A stretch of 64,000 nucleotides of DNA from Anaeramoeba flamelloides (Eukaryota > Metamonada > Anaeramoebidae), in NCBI GenBank assembly GCA_027625915.1, contig JANTQA010000036.1, forward strand, positions 9,197,001 to 9,261,000, in the 5' to 3' direction. The position numbers were made by a program, and so were the translations under genes. The first letter of the stretch is position 1; each line of letters starts with the position of its first letter. A model generated the notes under the pieces. That model was not told the DNA's origin, ran no database searches, and saw nothing but the letters and a program-made list of their open reading frames with translations. This document shows, piece after piece, positions 46,123-56,965 of this stretch.

Positions 46123-48087
46123 ATGAGTGAAACAACTCTTAACGAGCTCACTGTTTCTCTTTTCAATCAACCTGATCTTGCAAATGTGGAATTTGTCATT
46201 GGTCAAGCGGAGAAGATAATTTATGCACACAAAATCCTATTGTCTCGAAAATGCAAATTTCTACGTGGTCTTTTTTATCCCAAGAATTGGAAGTCAAGCG
46301 AAAACCAAGTTACCAAGGTTTTCATCCCCGACGTGCCATACGAGCCCTTTAAATTGGTGATTAATTATATGTATTCGACCAAGATTAAATTGAATTTACA
46401 AATAGTGTGGGAGGTGCTTTTGGTTTCAAAAAGAATTGAGTTGCGGCAATTAACCGAGTATTGCTTTGAGTACATTTGTGAAAGGATTACTTTTAAAAAC
46501 TGCTTTCAATTTTTAAATAAGGCACTTGATCTTGGCTATGACACGATCAAAACTGCTGCGCTGAATTTTATTCGGTTCTATTTGAACATCATTTTAGATC
46601 GGAAGGGGATCCTCTGCAACTACGATCAAAGCTTTTTGTCGAAATTGCCTCACCTAATCCCATTTTCCAATTATTCCCGGCAGCAATTTCTGAGTCGGCT
46701 GATCGAGTGGTCCGTGTTCCTATTAGAAAAGGAATCCAAGCTGGATCAAAAAGCAAAAGCAAAAGAAAAAGAAAAAGACAAAGTAAAAGAAAAAGAAAAG
46801 GGCACAGTAAACGAAAAGGAAGGCGAACAAACCACTCAAAACGAATTTCGAATCAACCCAAACCTCACAAAAACGAAAATTTTACAAAAATTACACTCAA
46901 TTTTAACCGAGATCCACCCAAACACAAAATTTAAACAATCTTCGGGACCAAATTGTCCAACAAACGAAGACATGCTCAATTTGATCGATTTTATTCTTCA
47001 GGACTATTCACAGAATTCACATACCTATTTTAAAAATATAGCAAACAAAGCCGAAAATGGGCACAGAAGCAAAAGCAAGAAGAAAATTACAATTTGTTTC
47101 AAAAAGAAGAATAACAAAACCCAAAAAAATAAAGTTCTCAAATTACCAAAATTCAATTCAAGCAATACGCCTTTTGGTGACCAAACCACCAAAGAGAATC
47201 CGATTTCAAATTCCTCTTCTAAAAGAAATCGGAATTCGAATACAAAAACACACACAAGCACAAGCACAAGCACAAGCACAAGCCGTAGGTTAATTCCAAA
47301 CCAAACTGGGGATCTGCTCTCAAACACAAGCCCGATCCCTTGCCTCTCGAATAGCAGTGATCATAAAATTTGTGTTTTGATAATTTCCACAGACAACATC
47401 GCAAAGCATATCGAGGATGTGAAAACATCGATTTCTGCGTGTAATGACAAATATCTCAAAATGGATTCTTTCGACGCCTACCACCACACACCATCGTTAA
47501 GATTTATTTACCAATACGACGTGATCTTTTTATATTCTTCGATCGAGCCCTTTGCGGATTCAAAAAAACTCGGCGACAGGCTGGCAAAGTTTTCTGATCA
47601 GGGCGGCGGTCTGGTCATCTCTTCTTACCGCGCCCTGGTGTCCAATTCCAAGAAATATAAAAAATCCGAATTGCTCGGCAAAATCACAACGGACGGTTAT
47701 TTGCCAGTTAAAAAGGGGTTGCTTCTCGACGAAAGATCCTATTTGGATGAAATTTTGGATAGCGAACACCCGCTGATATCTCAAGTTTCCAAATTTGATG
47801 GGGGCATGCTGTCATATAGAATTCAAACGCAGCTCATCAAGCCTTCCCAAAAAAAAGTCAATTCGGGAATCTGTAGGAAAATCGCCATTTGGGACGACGG
47901 GAACCCCTTGATCGTGATACGTGAAAGAACAAACAACAACGGCAGAGTGATAGTTTTAAACTTTTGGCCAGTATGCGGGGAATGCTATGGCTATAAAGGC
48001 AAATATAATTATTGGCGATCTTTTTCTCATGGCAGAAGAATGATTGCCAATTCCGTTCGCTATGCTTCTCAAAAATCTAAAATATAA
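46123..48087 (+). CDS. BTB-BACK protein with C-terminal glutamine-amidotransferase-like domain
   Basis: Intronless, 654 aa, ATG after an A-rich leader. Residues ~10-122 are a BTB/POZ domain (NVEFVIGQAEKIIYAHKILLS, then VTKVFIPDVPYEPFKLVINYMYS), a homodimer/cullin-3 adaptor fold. A BACK-like helical region follows (~123-200). Residues 205-245 are Lys/Glu repeats; the linker is Ser/Thr/Asn-rich with a (TS)n run at ~380-386. Residues ~414-654 form an alpha/beta domain: HKICVLIIST, YDVIFLYSS, FSDQGGGLVISS, ITTDGYLPV, SEHPLIS, AIWDDGNPLIV, RVIVLNFWPV, GRRMIANSVRYA. That order matches the class-I glutamine-amidotransferase-like/ThuA-type fold. I see no obvious nucleophile-elbow Cys at the expected loop (GGGLVISS), so it may bind rather than catalyse. 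A substrate adaptor role is plausible but inferred. Confidence 0.8.
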   Translation: MSETTLNELTVSLFNQPDLANVEFVIGQAEKIIYAHKILLSRKCKFLRGLFYPKNWKSSENQVTKVFIPDVPYEPFKLVINYMYSTKIKLNLQIVWEVLLVSKRIELRQLTEYCFEYICERITFKNCFQFLNKALDLGYDTIKTAALNFIRFYLNIILDRKGILCNYDQSFLSKLPHLIPFSNYSRQQFLSRLIEWSVFLLEKESKLDQKAKAKEKEKDKVKEKEKGTVNEKEGEQTTQNEFRINPNLTKTKILQKLHSILTEIHPNTKFKQSSGPNCPTNEDMLNLIDFILQDYSQNSHTYFKNIANKAENGHRSKSKKKITICFKKKNNKTQKNKVLKLPKFNSSNTPFGDQTTKENPISNSSSKRNRNSNTKTHTSTSTSTSTSRRLIPNQTGDLLSNTSPIPCLSNSSDHKICVLIISTDNIAKHIEDVKTSISACNDKYLKMDSFDAYHHTPSLRFIYQYDVIFLYSSIEPFADSKKLGDRLAKFSDQGGGLVISSYRALVSNSKKYKKSELLGKITTDGYLPVKKGLLLDERSYLDEILDSEHPLISQVSKFDGGMLSYRIQTQLIKPSQKKVNSGICRKIAIWDDGNPLIVIRERTNNNGRVIVLNFWPVCGECYGYKGKYNYWRSFSHGRRMIANSVRYASQKSKI

Positions 48088-48689
48088 AAATTTTAATTTT
48101 TCAATTTTTCTAAAAAATTCGAAATAATAAATTGTTTTTTATTTACACTCTTGAAATCTTTTCAATTAGTTTTTAATAGTTGTGATTTGTGAATTTTTTA
48201 TACTTTGGTTTTGTGTATTCACTTTTAGAATTACCTATATTTGATAATCTAAAAAGTTACAGTTTGGAATTTTAATTAACTTTTAGCAATTGGAGACACA
48301 TTTGATCAACCTTATTTTCAATAATACTCGGATATATTTTAATACTGTGGCCAAGAAAGAAAATTTTGTGATTAAAATTGATTTTGGATCTAAAAAAAAA
48401 ATTACTTAAAAAAAGAGGTAAAAATATATAGAAATGGGTAGTACACAGAATAAAATATCAGTTTGTTTTTGATTCAGAAAAGTCTAAAATTAAATCCCAA
48501 TTCAAAATTTTCCACAGACCAAAATCCAATTTTTGAAAAAACAAAACTTATTTAATCAATTCAAGAAGATTTACCAAATTAGAACCATTCACTAATTGAA
48601 ATGTTAACACTTTTTTATAAATTAAAATGCTTTCAAAATAAAAAATTAAAAATTATCAATACCAAAAAAATCACGGAATGTGTTTAACA
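48088..48689. other. 3' flank of the BTB gene, no feature seen
   Basis: AT-rich sequence after TAA at 48085-48087. No coding frame or repeat pairing recognised. Confidence 0.4.
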
Positions 48690-49040
48690 TTTTGGAGATG
48701 GGATAACGAAAAAATCATTGGTAAACTTTTTTTGAATTCTATTTAGGAAATATTGATTGATCAAATGGTTAGATACCATCAAAAATAGCTTTATTTGAGT
48801 TTCTCGGTTTATTTGGAACAACCCAAATTTATCCTAATATCATTTTTTCCTAAAAATTTTTGATTGATGGAAATAGATTATGTAATTTCAAAAAATTGAA
48901 ATGAAAACAATAAAATGAAAAGACAATTAAATGATTTAAATATTTTTACAAAAATCAAAATTATTTCCAATCAGAATGTTATTCTTGTTTTGTGATTCTT
49001 TGAACTGTTTGAACTGTGTTAAAAAAATTTTAATTGTAGT
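48690..49040 (-). mobile_element. Diverged minus copy of the 531-bp TA MITE family
   Basis: Shares ATGGTTAGATACCATC, GAAATGAAAACAA, AAAATTATTTCCAAT and GAACTGTTTGAACTGTGTT with the reverse complement of 6076-6606. No clean ends or target duplication. Confidence 0.55.
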
Positions 49041-49324
49041 TTAAATAGAAAAAATTGGAAAAAAATTGAAAAAGGATTTTATAAGGGTGTTAAAAAAATT
49101 AGTATTTTATATATAATAATAGTAAGAAGATGAAGTTTTTATGAGAGTTTATTAGCCTCGATTAATTTTTTAATGTAAATATGACCAACGTGTAGATTCG
49201 GTTACCGATCATTGATAAAACATGAAATAAATCAATTTATTTCATTTAATGATCCTTAACAATGATGATTTTCAAAAATTTTAACAAAAAATAAAACTAG
49301 AATATACAAAAAAAAAATTTTAAC

Positions 49325-49775
49325 TCAAAACTATATTCCAAAAAATTAGATATAGTTTAAACAGTTGATAGAATAACAATATTATACTTAACATTCAATT
49401 TGAAAATAATTTTGATATTGAAAACTATTTCATTTTTTTTTTTTTTTTTTTTTCATTTCCTTTTTTTGGGTTAGGTAATATGTTTATCAGATCTGGATTT
49501 TTTTTTTTTATGGTTGATAAAAGGTTAGTGTTGAGTTTGTTAAATTGGAAAACCACATGCAATTTGTTGATGCTATCTTATCATTTGTCCAATCAACAAT
49601 TGTTTGGGAAATTTCAACAAATTAACATCATAAATTTTTCTTCAGTTTGTTACATCATTTTGAACATACACATTTTTATTTATTGCTTTTATTTTATTTT
49701 TTTTCTATAGGTTCGATAAAAATGAATATAAAAAAGCCAGTTTCTATTTAAAATTGTCCAGTTTTTTGAAGATGT
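49325..49775 (+). mobile_element. Diverged plus copy of the 531-bp TA MITE family
   Basis: Begins TATATTCCAAAAAATTAGA and follows the 6076 element through GTTTAAACAGTTGATAGAA, CATTTCCTTTTTTTGG, GTTAGTGTTGAGTTTG and TATCTTATCATTTG. The right end is eroded (AATTGTCCAGTTTTTTGAAG). Confidence 0.6.
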
Positions 49776-50309
49776 ATTATGTGTTTTTGGAGGGTTTGAA
49801 TGGATATTAGAAAAGAAAAAAATTATTTCCAAAATTCCAAAATTGAAATCATTTTTTCATAGTTATACTTTTTTTTTCGAATTTTTTTTACACTTAATCC
49901 ATATGTAATTTTTTTTTAATACAGATTCTCTGTATTTCCTTGGTAAATGTGTTATTCTAAGGTTATTGGTAACGTAAAAGTGATTGTTGAGATGTGATAT
50001 TGATTCCGAGAGAAATTTTATTTGATCTTCCATCCGAGATCACAAGTATTATTATTGTTTTTCTCAATAGATTCATTAAGAATTTGAGTTTTTTCAAATT
50101 TTTAATTAAATTTATTAATTTATTAGTTTTATTTCGGATCGATATCAACTGTTCTTTTATGTTTATTATTCTGCTTGTTTCCTATTTCTTCTTCAGGTGT
50201 CATTTATAAAAATTATTTGATATTTGAAAAAAAAATTATGGGTACCTTTTGCGGGAACAAAGTTAATATATATATATATATATATATATTCTATCCAAAG
50301 ATACCGCAT

Positions 50310-51470
50310 TTTTTTTTCAATATCAAATTTTGATGTTGATATAGATTTTTAAAAAGTTGAATATGAGAATAATAAAGTCGATATTGGAAAAAAAATTTCC
50401 TAAATGAGTGAATATTCAAGAATTTTTTCTGGTTTTCAAAAAATAAATTATCAAACCCAAAATGAGTCTAAACATTGTCAATTCATTCAGAAACAACAGA
50501 AATTTTACTCTAAAAGAATTGAATTATTTTTTGATCACAACAGAAGTTTATTTTTCATATCAACCCCTAACTAAAAAACTATTTTCTATACAAGCTTTAT
50601 TATTCTCTTATTCAGACCTATTTTTTAAAACATCCGAATTTCTATTGAATACACTTGTAAAAGTTTGAAATTTGAGGAAAATATGGCTACTTTTTAATTA
50701 CAATCAATTTTTTCATTTAAAATAAAATTTTAAAATTGTTTTTTTTTTTTTTTCATGATTTTTTGTAAAATTTTATACCCAATGAATATCCACTCAAAAA
50801 AAAATATATCATGTTCATAAAATTAAAAAATTATTTATATAAACTCAATTCCAACCATTTGGACATACAGAATTTCCTAATCCGCAGTGAATATTTTTCA
50901 AAATCAAATTTTTTTTGTTGGTATAGATTTTTAAAAAGTTGAATATAAGAGAAATAAATCTCATTTTGAAATTTTTTATTCAGAAATGAGTCTATATAAA
51001 AGATAATCTTCGGATGTAGACAAAAAAAAATCAATTTTTAAGAGTAAATTTTATGTTATTTCTCAATAAATTTTATATGTTTAGACTCGTTTTGGGTTTG
51101 ATAATTTATTTTTTGAAAACCAGAAAAAATTCTTGAATATTCACTCATTTAGGAAATTTTTTTTCCAATATCGACTTTATTATTCTCATATTCAACTTTT
51201 TAAAAATCTAAACCAATATTAAAATTTGATTTTGAAAACTCTTCACCATAGATTTGGAAATTCTGTATGTCCAAATGCTTGGAATTGAGTTTATATAAAT
51301 AATTTTTTAATTTTATGAACATGATATTTTTTTTTTTTTGATTGGATATTAATTGGGTATAAAATTTTACAAAAAATCATGAAAAAAAAAAAAAACAATT
51401 TTAAAATTTTACTTTAAACGAAAAAATTGATTGTAATTAAAAAGTGGCAATATGTTCCTCAAATTTTAAC
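50310..51470. repeat. Nested inverted repeats (two arm pairs)
   Basis: Segment 50320-50480 pairs with 51070-51240 (TAGATTTTTAAAAAGTTGAATA, ATTCAAGAATTTTTTCTGG, AACCCAAAATGAGTCTAAAC). Segment 50690-50960 pairs with 51200-51455 (CTTTTTAATTACAATCAATT, ATGTTCATAAAATTAAAAAA, TTTGGACATACAGAATTTCC). The order A-B-A'-B' implies at least two inverted copies of one element, the right one complete. A stray fragment lies at 42490-42610. A (TA)n at 50265-50289 sits at the left border. Short frames inside are shadows. Confidence 0.65.
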
Positions 51471-53629
51471 CTTTTATAAGTGGGTTCAAGTGAAACTATG
51501 GTGTTTTAAAAAATTCATCTGAATACAACAAATTCAGAAAAATATTTGTGTTGCTTAAAGTAAAATTTTCCTTTAATAATTGGAAACCCATAGAACTACA
51601 GTTTGTTAAATAACCAGTGTTAACTTTTTTTTTTTTGTTTTTGAAAATTCTATGTATTGTTTTTGTAAATAACTGTTTTTTTTTTTTTTTAAATGTGTCA
51701 TTTTTTTCTTGGGCTCTTATTAGTTGGTTATTATTTTATGTTTAATAAAAAATACAGTTCAGTATAAATATACTTTTCAAACACAATATTTACAAGAGAT
51801 CATATTATCAAAGTCTTTTTCTACAGCCTTCAAGACCAATCTCCTGATAAAAGAGATCTAATTCAACCAAATTTAAACAAAACAACACCAAAACACACAA
51901 CACCCAAATCTTTTAATTGGAATAAACACAACAAAAATTAATAAAAAGGATAAAAAGGGACGGGGTGTTTCTTAAAAACTTTTTTGCTGGTATCTTCACA
52001 TGTATAAAAAGGATATATTAATTTTTCAAAGTTTTTTTGAAATTGGAATTAAAAAAAAATTCTTTTCAATTTCCTTATTTGGCTTGAGCCAATCCCCTTC
52101 AAATGATATCTTGTAATTGTGTGACTTTATTTATTTTTTTCGTTCTTTTTTTTTTTTGCCGAAATTGGATGAGATAAGAATCATCAGGGAAGAAATATTG
52201 TATACTGGTATTTAAATAAAGATGATAAAAACTTTTTACTTCCTTGTCCATTTTTTTCTATTACCAAGAGAACTTTCAATGAAGTAGGTTGTAATTTGTG
52301 TTTGTTAGAAAAAGGAAATTGAAAATGAAGTTAAAATTTTGTCCCATTTTCTATTCATATTCAAGAATAGAATCAAAAGTTAATTAGACAATATTTTGTC
52401 TGATTAAAATTCTACAAGAACATGCTCAATTACCAAATTATTGAAAAATCAATTCTTTTTCAACAATCTTCATAATGAGAACAAATTAAATCTCTCACAA
52501 AATCAATTTTCATTGATTATATCGAGATCTTTCAATTTTTCATTCAATGAAAATAAAAAATATTTCATCTAAAACTGTGAAAAAAAATTTCAATTCTGAC
52601 TTGGAGAATGACAGTCTTATTTTCAAGTTAGACTCTTCTTTTTTAAAAATAAAGACTGACTTGAAAACTTTTCATTTCAGCAACAGACATAAATTTGAAA
52701 ACAAAAAAATAACACAAAAGTTGGAATACAACAGTAAAAACACTTTTTTGAAAAAACAACAGTAAAAGTTTGGAAAAAAAATCATAGTCAACATGGGTTA
52801 TTTCACAAACTTTTCTTTAAGTTTTTCCGAAAGCTATTTGTCACGAAAAAAAATATGTAAACACAACAGTAAAAATGGTAGGTTTAGCCAAACTCAGTAA
52901 AAATCAGTTTGAAACTGAAAGGAAAAAAAGTGTGAACTTTTTGAGTATTGGTTCTGGTTAAAAAAGTTTTCTCTTTTAAAAGATTTACAATAAGAAGGAT
53001 AGAAAAATGAGGTAATTCAATTCACCACTATATGAAATTAGTCCCAAAGGAAACCTTACCTGTTCATTATTCAACTCAATTTTGTTCGTTTCGAAAATAT
53101 TTTTAAAAAGTTAGAGTTAAACCAATTTTTTTATTTAAATTGTTTGAAAATCAGTTACAAATTTTTCAAACTCTAAACAAAAAAGATATTGGAAAAGGAA
53201 ATGATCACCAATCAAAAATTACATCAAGGCGCCCAATGACACCTTTCCTTTTTCTCCTTTTTATTTCAGATTGTTGGAAAAGTCAGAAAAGTGATCAAAA
53301 ACCGAAATTAAAAAAAAAAAAATATTTTCTATAAAATCAAACCCTTGTTATACCTTGAATGCACTGGATACCTTTGTCGATTTTGGATTGTTAGAATTTT
53401 TGTACTGTTCTTAATTTTTGAAAATAATTGTTAGGTCCTCGCAGTAGTGTAAAAATCAACATATTCCTCAAAAATAGTTAATTCTATGAACTTTCTTGTT
53501 AATTATACTCAAAGACAAAATTATTTATTAAAAAAATTAACTTTTTCATTCTTTCATAAATTTTTAATACTTTTTAAACTTTTTAGACTTTTAGATTTTT
53601 TTTTTCTTTTATTTAATTCTTTTTTATTT

Positions 53630-53665
<36 letters not shown>

Positions 53666-53698
53666 TACCTACACAACAATACAAAACAACAAATTACA
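51471..53698. other. Intergenic, upstream of the winged-helix gene
   Basis: AT-rich. An A/C-rich stretch at 51766-51940 is open for ~57 codons without ATG. A 72-codon Lys/Asn-rich frame at 52547-52765 (+) has an ATG but no domain. At 53250-53272 there is a pyrimidine tract ending TTTATTTCAG, which could be a 3' splice site of an untranslated leader. None can be called a gene. Confidence 0.4.
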
Positions 53699-55600
53699 AT
53701 GACCACAAATTATTTTCAACTCGTTTGGGATTTCGGTAATTTTTTATACACAAACATTGAAAGCGAACAACTCTTTTCAATTGATCAATACAAAAAATTT
53801 TTTGTTTCGAAACAAAACAGCGAAAATTCAACAGACTTAACACAGAAGCTTAAACGCATCCAGAGACTTTTTATTCAAAACGGAGTTTTTGTTCATCCAC
53901 AAAAAAAAAATAAATCCAAAAAAAGCTTTGCAGCCGGAAACTTTTTTCTTTGTTCTTTTTGGTCAAATGTTTTCCTCAACCAAAAAGACAAAACAGAAAC
54001 AACTAAAAATGCAGAATTTAGCTCTACAAACGAAAATTCTCGATCAAACAGAACAATTGGTGTCCTTGGATTTAAATTGATGAAGTTATTGAAAGAGAGT
54101 AACATTTTCTTTTCTCACTTTGAGCCTTTTGTTTTTTTTTTTTTTTTTTAAAATTTTTTCGAAAAAAATTTTTTTCCAAAAAACAAAAAAAATTAACAAA
54201 TTACTTAATTTTGTATTCTTCAAGTATGACTAATTTTATTTTTTTTTTCATTCAACATTTTTTTTTTTTTTTTTTTTTGCCAAAATCTTACATAAAAATT
54301 TTTACCAATAATAGAACCATATACTCGAGAAGCCCTTTCAAACTTGACAAAATTTTCAAAACAAAGAGTCTGTACTGTTCTTGCCATTTACAAATTGCTT
54401 AACCTAGTTACTGTTGACTCTCAAACCAATTTGTATTCATGGAACGAGGAACAAGCATGTGTAATTCCTGAAATCAAAAAGTACATTGACAATTTAGTTG
54501 CTGCACGAAATTCAAGAAGGCTTTTAGCACAAAAGGTTCTCATGTTGACTGAGAGACTGAGCAAAAAGATTGCACAAAAGCGCTCTAACGATCCAAGATA
54601 CGAGAACATCACCGAAAGGATCCGCACAACTGTTTTTCGCAATGTTTCTAGCTGTGCCACTAAAGTTACAACAAATTCTTCGAGTATTGAAACAGGAAAA
54701 ACCAAGGAACTTTTAAAGAATTTGGAGGAAAACAAGAAAGAGCTTACTGAATTCCGTAAAAAAAGAGTAATTTTAGACTACGAAGCACAAAAGCAATATT
54801 TGTATTACTCTTCATCACTTTTATCGAACACAAAGATCATTTTAAGGGGAAAAAAGGCGATCATTCTTAAGAAACGATCAAAGAAATCGCATAAGAAATC
54901 ACAACAAAGAAAAAGACAAAGAGAACAATACAAGCAAAAACAAGCACAAGGACCAATTATTGAGGCCATAAACACATCCAAAAAATTATCTGTAGATAGC
55001 AAAAAGAAAAAGATATCTAATAGAAAATGCTCTTTTGATCAAAAAATGGAATCCTCCCAGAATTCAACAAAACCAACACAATCCCAAAAATCAACAAAAT
55101 CATACAAACTTATATTTCCTACCTTAAAGAAGAAACAGTCTGTCTCTATTGGCAATAAATTTTCCAAACAAAATACTTTAGATCAAGACAATTTTTTTAA
55201 TTTCCCAAAAGAGAATGAACAAGAAAACGAACATGCCATTGAACAAGTTATTGATGAAGAAGTAGTAGAAGTACAAGACATTAACAATGATAACGTACAA
55301 CAACAGGATCATAAAAGCAGTGAGCTTAATGAATTTTCCATTGGTATCAATCTCTCATCTGATGTCAACTTGAACGAATATGATTTTAATTCTTCATCAA
55401 CATTTCTTTTAGGATCTGATAACATCGAAACTTATTCTTCTCCATATTTTGACGGTGGCGACGAACTTACTAGCTATCCACAAACTTTGTTATCGACAGA
55501 CTATGATAATAATGAACTTGAACTTCCTGGATTATTTCCACTTTGGAATTCTGAAACATTGTCAATTCCAGATAAATTTTATTACTACGGCGAATGGTAA
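53699..55600 (+). CDS. Putative double winged-helix (E2F/DP-like) DNA-binding protein
   Basis: Two exons, 53699-54098 and 54315-55600; a 216-nt GT-AG intron in matching phase gives 1686 nt (561 aa). The ATG at 53699 was chosen because upstream in-frame sequence is a poly-T leader. Residues 119-177 read GVLGFKLMKLLKE, YTREALSNL, then FSKQRVCTVLAIYKLLNLV and LYSW. This is the helix-helix-recognition-helix-wing order of E2F/DP domains (there R-R-I-Y-D-I-x-N-V-L precedes the wing), but the RRIYDI core is not kept. Residues 6-67 have a similar layout (LVWDFGNFLYT... LKRIQRLFIQNGVFV), hinting at a duplicated domain as in atypical E2F7/8. A coiled-coil-like helix (~215-260) and a basic stretch (KKRSKKSHKKSQQRKRQR) follow, then an acidic C-terminus that could activate transcription. 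Nuclear role inferred; family call tentative. Confidence 0.55.
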
Positions 55601-56189
55601 CAAATAAAGAAGACATTTTCTTTATTCTACTATTCTTCCATTTCTTTTTTTTTTTTTTTTTTTTTTTTTCTCCTCTTTTTGACATATTTTCTACAATTTT
55701 TAGTTTTTTTTAGATTTATTTGTTGTTTTTTTTTATTTACTTACCATTACTTATTTTTTTATCATCACAAAGCTTATTATATTACCTTTTTATAGACTAT
55801 TTTTCAAATGCACCATTTTTAAAAAGAGATTGTGATCTCTTATTACTTTGTGATTTTCTTTCTTTTTATACTTCTTAATTTTTAGAAAGCAAAAAAAACT
55901 TTGTTTTTTTTTCAATTAGTTATTCTTAATTAAATAATTAATTCTGAATTTTCTAATTTTTTTTTTATAGAATTTCAAAATGCAAATTTTGATAAAATTT
56001 TTTATAAAGTATTGAACCATTATTTTTTTCAAAAAACACTTTTAAATAAAATATTAAAATTTTTTTTTCTTCTTTCACTTTGTAATTGTTTTTTTTTTAT
56101 TTTTATTTCCTCAATCACCCAAAATTTTGATTTAGAAATTGTTTTAAAGACTTAATATTATATTTATTATTCACAAGAGGTAATAAAAA
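55601..56189. other. 3' flank of the winged-helix gene
   Basis: Begins with a long T tract (55643-55669) after the stop codon; presumably 3' UTR. No other feature seen. Confidence 0.4.
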
Positions 56190-56965
56190 AACTACATACC
56201 AAAAATTTGAACACACCCAAGATCAGAAATAGGCAAAAAAAAAACCAAATTTATTGTATTTTTCGGATTTATTGTAAAGAACTGAGAATCGACACTTAGT
56301 CTGATAGAGAGAGAATTTTAAAGTGAATAAATTTGTGTCTCCTAATACAAAGATTATCTAAAATAGACACAGTCATCATACAAATTTTAAACTCAAATTA
56401 GTTTTCTAAAATAGCATAAAGAAACTATAAAAAAAAAGAAAATAAAAAGACAGAGAAGAAAAAAAAATGATTTTTTATATTATTTTCAGAATAATATTTT
56501 ATATTTTTTAAAACGACTCTACCCAAATTAATTTTTTTTATGAAGCTTCCATTTTTCTCGAAATAAAAAAACAAAAAAAAAAAAACTCACTGTTTTCAAA
56601 AAGGATGGAACAATTTGAAACAAAAAATAAAAATGTAAAAGTTGTGGAACTTTCACTAAATTATATTGATGGATCAAAGATTAGATACCATCAATTTATA
56701 ATATGTGAATTTTCTATTTATCTAAACTCAACTTTAACACTATATCAATCATTGGAAAAAAAAAAATTAGATCTTATGAAATAGAATACTTACCCAATAG
56801 GAAAAAAGAAATAAAAACAAAGCAGAACAGACTAAAAATGATAATTTGAGTTAATACAATCAAAAGTATTTCCAAATTGGATGGAATTGAAGTGTTGTTA
56901 TTATGTAAACCGAATATAACCACTTCAATAATTCTTCATTGTATCTAGAATAATTTTTTTTTTCA
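56190..56965 (-). mobile_element. Diverged minus copy of the 531-bp TA MITE family
   Basis: Begins CATACCAAAAATTTGAACACACCC and AGGCAAAAAAAAAACCAAATTTATTG, the reverse complement of the right end of 6076-6606. GATTAGATACCATCAA is kept in the middle and GTATCTAGAATAATT near the far end. It is ~240 bp longer than the type copy, probably through internal insertions near 56290-56470. Confidence 0.6.

Noticed and set aside
53486-53698. 71-codon N-terminal extension of the winged-helix frame
   Set aside because: Encodes poly-Phe from a T tract; the ATG at 53699 after a short A/C-rich leader is far more likely.
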